Positions 58,271-64,000 of a stretch of 64,000 bases of DNA are shown here, piece by piece (position 1 is the first letter of the stretch; each line of letters begins with the position of its first letter). A program made the translations under genes and the position numbers. The notes under the pieces are model-generated. The model was not told where the DNA came from. It saw only the letters and a list, made by a program, of their open reading frames with translations, and ran no database searches. This stretch comes from Gigaspora margarita. Its lineage: Eukaryota; Glomeromycota; Glomeromycetes; Diversisporales; Gigasporaceae. The DNA lies in assembly GCA_009809945.1 (NCBI GenBank), contig WTPW01000352.1, positions 170,739 to 234,738 on the forward strand, in the 5' to 3' direction.

Positions 58271-59170
58271 AGTTACACATGTGTTATTAAAATTATGAGA
58301 TCTAAATTTATTCCTTTTAATTAAACTGGAAACCAATACATACGTAAAATTGGTTTTAAATAGATTATAAAGGTAATAAATAAAGTCGATTAGTCTTATA
58401 TTTTCTACAAAGCTTTTAGCCTTGCTTCTCTCAGTTCATTTCAACTAAGTTTATAACTTTTACATCATAACCAGTAATCGAATTTTCAAGTTTGATACTG
58501 TTCTCATGAGATTCATTAAAGTGTTTGTTTTTATATGTTCTCTGAAAAAAAGAAAAACGCAAACGTTTTTATTTATAAAAAAAAAAAAATTCTATAATTA
58601 TATTGAAATTCAACCCCTATACTTGTCATATTCAAATATTCGCTATAGAGAATTTGCTACTTCTGGCTTTAACTGTAGAAATCTTTGGATATCAGAAGAC
58701 AATTTGATATGCTCAAACACGAACTTATCATAAAAATTTTCGTTGTATTCCAATATTCGCTATAGAGAAATTCGTTATCTCGAGCTTTAACATATATAAT
58801 TTTTTTTGCAAAGGAAATTTTGTAATCATGGAAAATAAATATGTACTTTTCATGATTGATCCCATCTGTGTTAGAATTGTAAGGTGATGCCTTATACATA
58901 CTTTTTTAACATTTAAATTTCTATTCGACTTTTTTCATTTCCAATCCCGAGTTTAGGATAAGCAGAATATATTAACCATAGTAAATATAGAATCTCTCTT
59001 GATGTATCTTGAAAGCAAACAATTGATTTGAGAAAGTGCTGTATTTTATAAACTACACAAATCAAATAAACAAATTCAAACTAAATGTCTTGTCAAATCA
59101 TTTCTCATAAATAAGCGTAATTAGAATATCTTATCACATATAAAATATCATTATTTACCAAACATAAATA
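58271..59170. other. Gene-free region
   Basis: AT-rich. A short direct repeat (TATTCGCTATAGAGAA at 58637 and 58753) is the only structure seen. Confidence 0.5.
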
Positions 59171-59650
59171 CAGTTGAACCTCCCCAAACCGGTATGCATG
59201 GTGGACAAGTTTTGTACAGTATCAGTGTTGAGAGGTTATCGGATTTGAAATCATTATAAACTATTAGATTCATATAACAGAAACGGACTTGGTAGATTAA
59301 TTTTTTATCGGATTTGTCAGGTTATCGGTTTTGTAGAATCGGTTTAGGGAGGTTCAACTGTATCAGTATTGAGAGGTTATCGGATTTGAAATCATTATCT
59401 GTTATAAACTACTAGATTCATATAACAGAAACGGACTTGGTAGATTAATTTTTTATCGGATTTGACAGGTTATCGGTTTTGGCAGGATCGGTTTAGGGAG
59501 GTTCAACTGTATCAGTATTGAGAGGGTATCGGATTTGAAATCATTATAAACTATTAGATTCATATAACAGAAACGGACTTGGTAGATTAATTTTTTATCG
59601 GATTTGACAGGTTATCGCTTTTGGCGGGATCGTTTAGGGAGGTTCAACTG
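59171..59650. mobile_element. Pogo-like MITE with triplicated right part
   Basis: CAGTTGAACCTCCCCAAACC at the left; GGGAGGTTCAACTG closes the element at 59360, 59509 and 59650, each followed by TA. The 59361-59509 and 59510-59650 units repeat the right part (ATCGGATTTGAAATCATTAT...). TA flanks the whole. Confidence 0.85.
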
Positions 59651-61320
59651 TACCACAAGTACTTGATGTAACAATATCGATTTTAACAATTTTAGACACC
59701 AGCAGAAGATGGAAGAAGGACTACTAGTAGAAGTAGTTGAATTAAAGTGAAGAAGTTATATTACAAGAAGGAAAAGGACCAAGAGAAGTGCTAGTGGGAG
59801 GATTACCAGGCACATCATGTGTTAGATATAAATTTAAAATCTAACAGATGTATCAGTTTTGATGAGTGCATCATCCAGTCGTAGTCCCGCAAAGTGCATC
59901 AGCGGTTAGTATATGAGTATTATCTAATAAATATACAACAAAACCACCCAAATCAACAGGAGTAGTTGAACTAGAAACAGAAAATTTAGGATCAGAATAT
60001 GACAATAAGAGAGCGTCTAATATTGAACCATTTTGAAGGTATGAGTGCTCATAACCAAATCCACTCGTATCTATTGCGGCTATGTAATGGCTATAAATTT
60101 AAGCACATTAATAATAACGTATTAGATTCTGATTAATAATTATTTAACATTTTAAAAATATAAACGATTATAAAATACATACATATAGAACTATAGCTTA
60201 TTTTGAGTTCTTGATTTAGTCGGATCAGTCGTGAGACATTTAATCTAATAAGACAGAAGTATAATAGGAATTGCAACAGAAGCAGTATAAATCTCATGAG
60301 CCTGTTATAAAAATATTTGGAATATAAGATATTATATGTGGGCAATTATAAAAAAACTGGATGATTATTACTATACCTTTAAAATTAAAAAATTGTCAAA
60401 AGTGTAAAATATTTCATGTTATAAAATCGAGATATTTCACGAAATACTATTTTATTTTTGTGAAATATTGTAAAATTTATTATCGATTACATTTATTTAT
60501 GACGATAATTCGAAAATTACATACTGTACCTTATCGTTCTTTTTTTTTTAATAAATTGTTTACGAGTCGCCGACATATAAAATCACGGAGGTACCTGTGC
60601 TGTATAATATTTAGATCATAGCAATGGTTCTTTTTAAAGCTTCTAGAAGTTTACTACTTTTTTGAACATTCATATATTCGCGGTAGATGCGCATGACTAA
60701 TCAATAATTTCATGTAATTTTGGAAATATTTGATTACAACCTGATTTTTTTGACAGTACAAAATGATAAAACGGCAAGTTCATTTACATACAGTACATAC
60801 GATGTTAGACTATATGAGGCCGATTGATGGCATAAAGTATCCAATAGAATCGTGTACTAAAATTATAAAAGAAACTCCCATTTGATAAAGGTACACATTC
60901 TAAAAGTTTTCCTAACTTATAATAAAATAGAATAGTAATTTCTGTCTATCATTGACATTCGAGCCCTACCCCGACTAAGTTGCGACGAAAGCTAATCTGT
61001 GTAGCAGTATCTAGACAGAAGATTGCTACATGACTTTGTTCACACGTTATTATCATTATTTCATTATTGCTCTCGAATGATTTTCCTATCGTTACATAAT
61101 CATACTTGCTTCGTAACGTTATCCAACTAATCTTTTTCTCCGTTTGTTACTTCATATTACTCATTTTAGTTGTGCATTTTTATTATCTATTTATATTTCA
61201 TAATACCATGCTAATTTAATATTCTTTTGTACCTAGAGATATAATGTTTTATCATTGAGTTAAGCATAAATGAAGGCGTAAAATGAAAGTGAGCTTTATT
61301 GGTCAAAATGATGAAGTTAA
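59651..61320. other. Gene-free region
   Basis: No frame with recognisable motifs and no strong repeat. Short open frames at 60133-60345 and 60361-60621 have composition expected by chance. Confidence 0.45.
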
Positions 61321-61328
61321 TATAAGTT

Positions 61329-61530
61329 CATATAACTGAAGTTAATCAACAGCAGAATATGCTGAATACTTACCATTTATTGTTGGCATGCTATCAGTTT
61401 TGCATACGAATGGTTGAAAATACTGACAATAATCAGTAAACATTCAGCATACGAATTGTTGAAAATACTGACAATAATCAGTAAACAATCAGCATATTCA
61501 ATAGCAAGTTAATCCAACTTCAGTTATATG
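61329..61530. mobile_element. 200-bp MITE with internal tandem repeat
   Basis: Perfect 15-bp TIR CATATAACTGAAGTT. The interior holds two copies of a 46-bp unit (GTTGAAAATACTGACAATAA...). No TSD identified. Confidence 0.7.
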
Positions 61531-62347
61531 ATTTTATCATTTTTAATCAGCACATTGGTAATGGCAGAAGAAATTGATATGACGAAGATTCTTAAAATTG
61601 AATTAAAAGCCTTTGTAGTTTTTCTAAAATTGTTCAGAATTTGATTCTATGAAATAAAATAGTTACAAAATTAACTGGTAATTCAAAAACTGTAACATCC
61701 ACATCAATATTTAAATTTTTCACCTATTTTTTTATTTTATTTTATTTTATTTTAATATTAAAGGTAAGGCACTGCTTTTTATCTTTATCAAACTTAATAG
61801 AACTTTTACAAAACTGGAAAGTTTTCATTTTTTTTAAATCTAATGCTAAGAAATACTAGATTTTTATTTGCGGACTAAACCTAATTCAACTATTTTCTAA
61901 CTTATCTCTGTGAAAATCTTCTCGGCATATCCTATGTTTATATATTCTTCAGTTGTAATTATTCATAAATTATTACTGCATTTCTTTTAATTATTTTGTT
62001 CCAAGTGTATGAATGGGAGGCATTTGTTTCATAGACAATCATTTCATAAACTATCAAATATACGTATAACATATTTAGAGATTTGGATAGGAAATGCATT
62101 TATAATCAGTTGTCCATCTTTTTTATTACTTTTATTTTTTTGCATGCCAAATTTTATTAGACTGATACCATATTTGCGCGAAATAACGCCAAGGTGTTAT
62201 TTTGGGTATGCAATTTAAAAAGAACTCAAAATTTAGCTGAAGATATTTTAAAGATTATGGTTCGTATTAGTTGTTAGGTTATTAATAAATTAATTATCAA
62301 TCGCTTTGAATAACGCTCTGGGGCTATTTCGTGCAAATAAAGTGGAT

Positions 62348-62895
62348 TAAAGATGCTTGACGAAACTATTTTTGAATGGACGAAAGGTTTCGTCAAATTA
62401 CAAACCTGACGAAACCTTGACGATTGACGAAACCGTTGACGATTGACGACGATTGACGAAACCATTAACGAATTACTATTATTATATAAAAATAACAAAG
62501 CTACGCTATAATAGATAATATATGGCTTTATTTATTCTCTTTTTAATTTTTATGACAAGTTTTTCTAAGTGCTATAGGTAAAGTATTTTTTAGTATCATT
62601 AGAAGATTCATCGGATGTATTCGGGCGAACGACACCTTCTTCGGGTGTGTAACATAAAAAGAAAAATAACAGATAAAAAAAAAAAGAAAATGGGTAGATA
62701 TGATAATGCATACAACAATATTAACTTCACATAGACCAATTTATTTCCATTATAAAGAATTATTGTCTATTGCTTCATCAATCGTCATAGGTTTCGTCAT
62801 TTCGTCAATCGTCAATTCGTCATTCAGAAATTGCTTGACGAAATGTTTCGTCATTCGTCAATGATGAAAATTTCATCATTCGTCAGGCATCTTTA
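62348..62895. mobile_element. 548-bp hAT-type MITE of the TGACGAAA family
   Basis: TIR TAAAGATGCYTGACGAA, TSD AAGTGGAT (62340-62347) against AAGTAGAT (62896-62903). The ends are arrays of TTTCGTCA / TGACGAAA like the MITE at 5002. The AT-rich middle (62480-62770) has no gene. Confidence 0.85.
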
Positions 62896-63210
62896 AAGTA
62901 GATACGTCACGGTTAGCAAAAAATATCCTAACTTTAGACACCAATAATTTCTGTGACATTAATTAGATTTTATGATACCATCATTAGATTAAGTTATAGA
63001 TCATATGATTTAGATCATATGGACACGTACCGTTTAGTTTTGTTATTGGCTTATTTCGTAAGTCTTTATTATAATAGTTCTTTGTACACAAAATTGCTAC
63101 CTGAAAGTTACATAGATTTTTATTGATGTTTCTTGGATTATAGATATCATAAACAATTTTTATATTGTTATTACATTTAGCTATAGTATTATAAATCGTA
63201 GAGTTCCAAC

Positions 63211-63349
63211 CAGTGATAAAATTTATTATGCGGTATCCGCACAGTTTACAAACTTTTCAGTGCGGTATCTGCGCATCTACTCGAAAAAAACGTGCGCAAA
63301 ATTTGCTTCTGTGTATTGCGCACAGTCCGACAGTAAAAAATAATCACTG
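63211..63349. mobile_element. 139-bp hAT-type MITE
   Basis: CAGTGAT ends with perfect TSD GTTCCAAC (63203-63210, 63350-63357). The interior has GCGGTATCCGCACAG and GTGCGCAAA words. Confidence 0.85.
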
Positions 63350-63420
63350 GTTCCAACTCAATAATTAATATAGTAACTGTGTCTTAATACACGAATAACT
63401 TGTCCACACACATGTTACAT

Positions 63421-63911
63421 TGGGGTGCGCGATATACTATGTAAATCAAAACTATATGTGGTCATATAATAAAATTTATTAATAAATTTTTTGATTCAAA
63501 TTTTAATTAGATTTAGATAGATGTACAGCCCTAACGGTTCGATAGTTTTGAATAAATTTTCGCAAAGACTAGTATTACATCTCTAAAAACAAGACTATAG
63601 AATCATTTCATTTATTTAAACATGAAACAACTGTAATATGCTACGTGTTTTTTTAAAAAAAGTAGCAAAAAGAAAGGGTCTGTAATATGCTACGTGTTTT
63701 TTTTTCTTAAAAAAAGAAAGGGTAAATTTAGTTTCGTTTTTAAAGAAATGGCTCTATAACTTTGTTTGTAGGGACGTAATACTTGTCTTCGCGAAGTTTT
63801 ATCCAAAACTATCGGACCATTGGGGCTGTACATCTGTTTTAAAAATTCATTAATAAATTTTATTATATGACCACATATAGTTTTGATTTACATAGTATAC
63901 CGCGCACCCCA
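63421..63911. mobile_element. 491-bp MULE-like MITE, TIR of about 150 bp
   Basis: TGGGGTGCGCG at both ends, arms complementary for about 150 bp (through TATACTATGTAAATCAAAAC and CATATGTGGTCATATAATAA-like stretches), TSD ATGTTACAT (63412-63420, 63912-63920). A 47-bp direct repeat (GTCTGTAATATGCTACGTGT) lies in the loop. Confidence 0.9.
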
Positions 63912-64000
63912 ATGTTACATGACTATTTTGTATCTTAATACACATTTAGCTGTTACCTCTTTCGAAGGTGTAATAATCCAAATACTTATTTAAATATAAC

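Noticed and set aside
62347..62896. TTAA on both sides of the 548-bp MITE, suggesting piggyBac
   Set aside because: The ends are TAAAGATGC with a 7 of 8 match AAGTGGAT/AAGTAGAT outside, and the sister MITE at 5002 has a perfect 8-bp TSD. The TTAA is partly TIR.

Overview
The window looks like nuclear DNA of an arbuscular mycorrhizal fungus (Glomeromycotina, Rhizophagus-like). The evidence is the very AT-rich sequence, small phase-conserved GT-AG introns, a tandem family of BTB-BACK-TLDc genes, a fungal Sho1 osmosensor, and dense DNA transposons with short TTAGGG-type motifs. Species assignment is inference. No tRNA, rRNA or CRISPR array was recognised.

Layout. 1-4310: decayed LINE on the minus strand (ORF1 with an RRM-like segment, EEP endonuclease, start of the RT), followed by an RNase H scrap of another LINE. 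4958-44520: three tandem copies of one segment, unit = [coiled-coil gene G - BTB-BACK-TLDc gene E - upstream flank - inverted pair of X1 MITEs]. Unit 1 (4958-16915) keeps only a broken BTB exon. Unit 2 (16916-38513) holds intact G (18764-21184) and E (23605-25139). In unit 3 (38514-44520) a deletion fused the front of an E gene to the back of a G gene, giving chimera F (39068-41061), and the X1 pair is absent. The spacing is inflated by insertions whose target-site duplications (TSDs) can be read: hAT-like at 5002, 8392, 12394, 17030, 26591, 42411, 62348 and 63211; MULE-like at 21481, 41698 and 63421; TA-flanked pogo/mariner-like at 7961, 9235, 26927, 42956 and 59171.

46895-58270: a plus-strand cluster. 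A SHO1-like gene (four TM segments, linker, C-terminal SH3) is followed by BTB-BACK genes. The first two, A and B, carry SHO1-type SH3 exons in place of TLDc, with the same intron positions and the same 3' flank as SHO1. The third, C, is an ordinary BTB-BACK-TLDc gene, followed by two wrecked copies. 58270-64000 is gene-poor and holds several MITEs.

Main biological point: directly downstream of the BACK region, C-terminal domains have been exchanged at least twice in this window. TLDc was replaced by the SH3 of an osmosensor in genes A and B, and by the C-terminal domain of a neighbouring coiled-coil protein in gene F. By family analogy BTB-BACK proteins dimerise and can act as cullin-3 adaptors, so the swaps would change what is bound while keeping the scaffold. 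That functional reading is inference.
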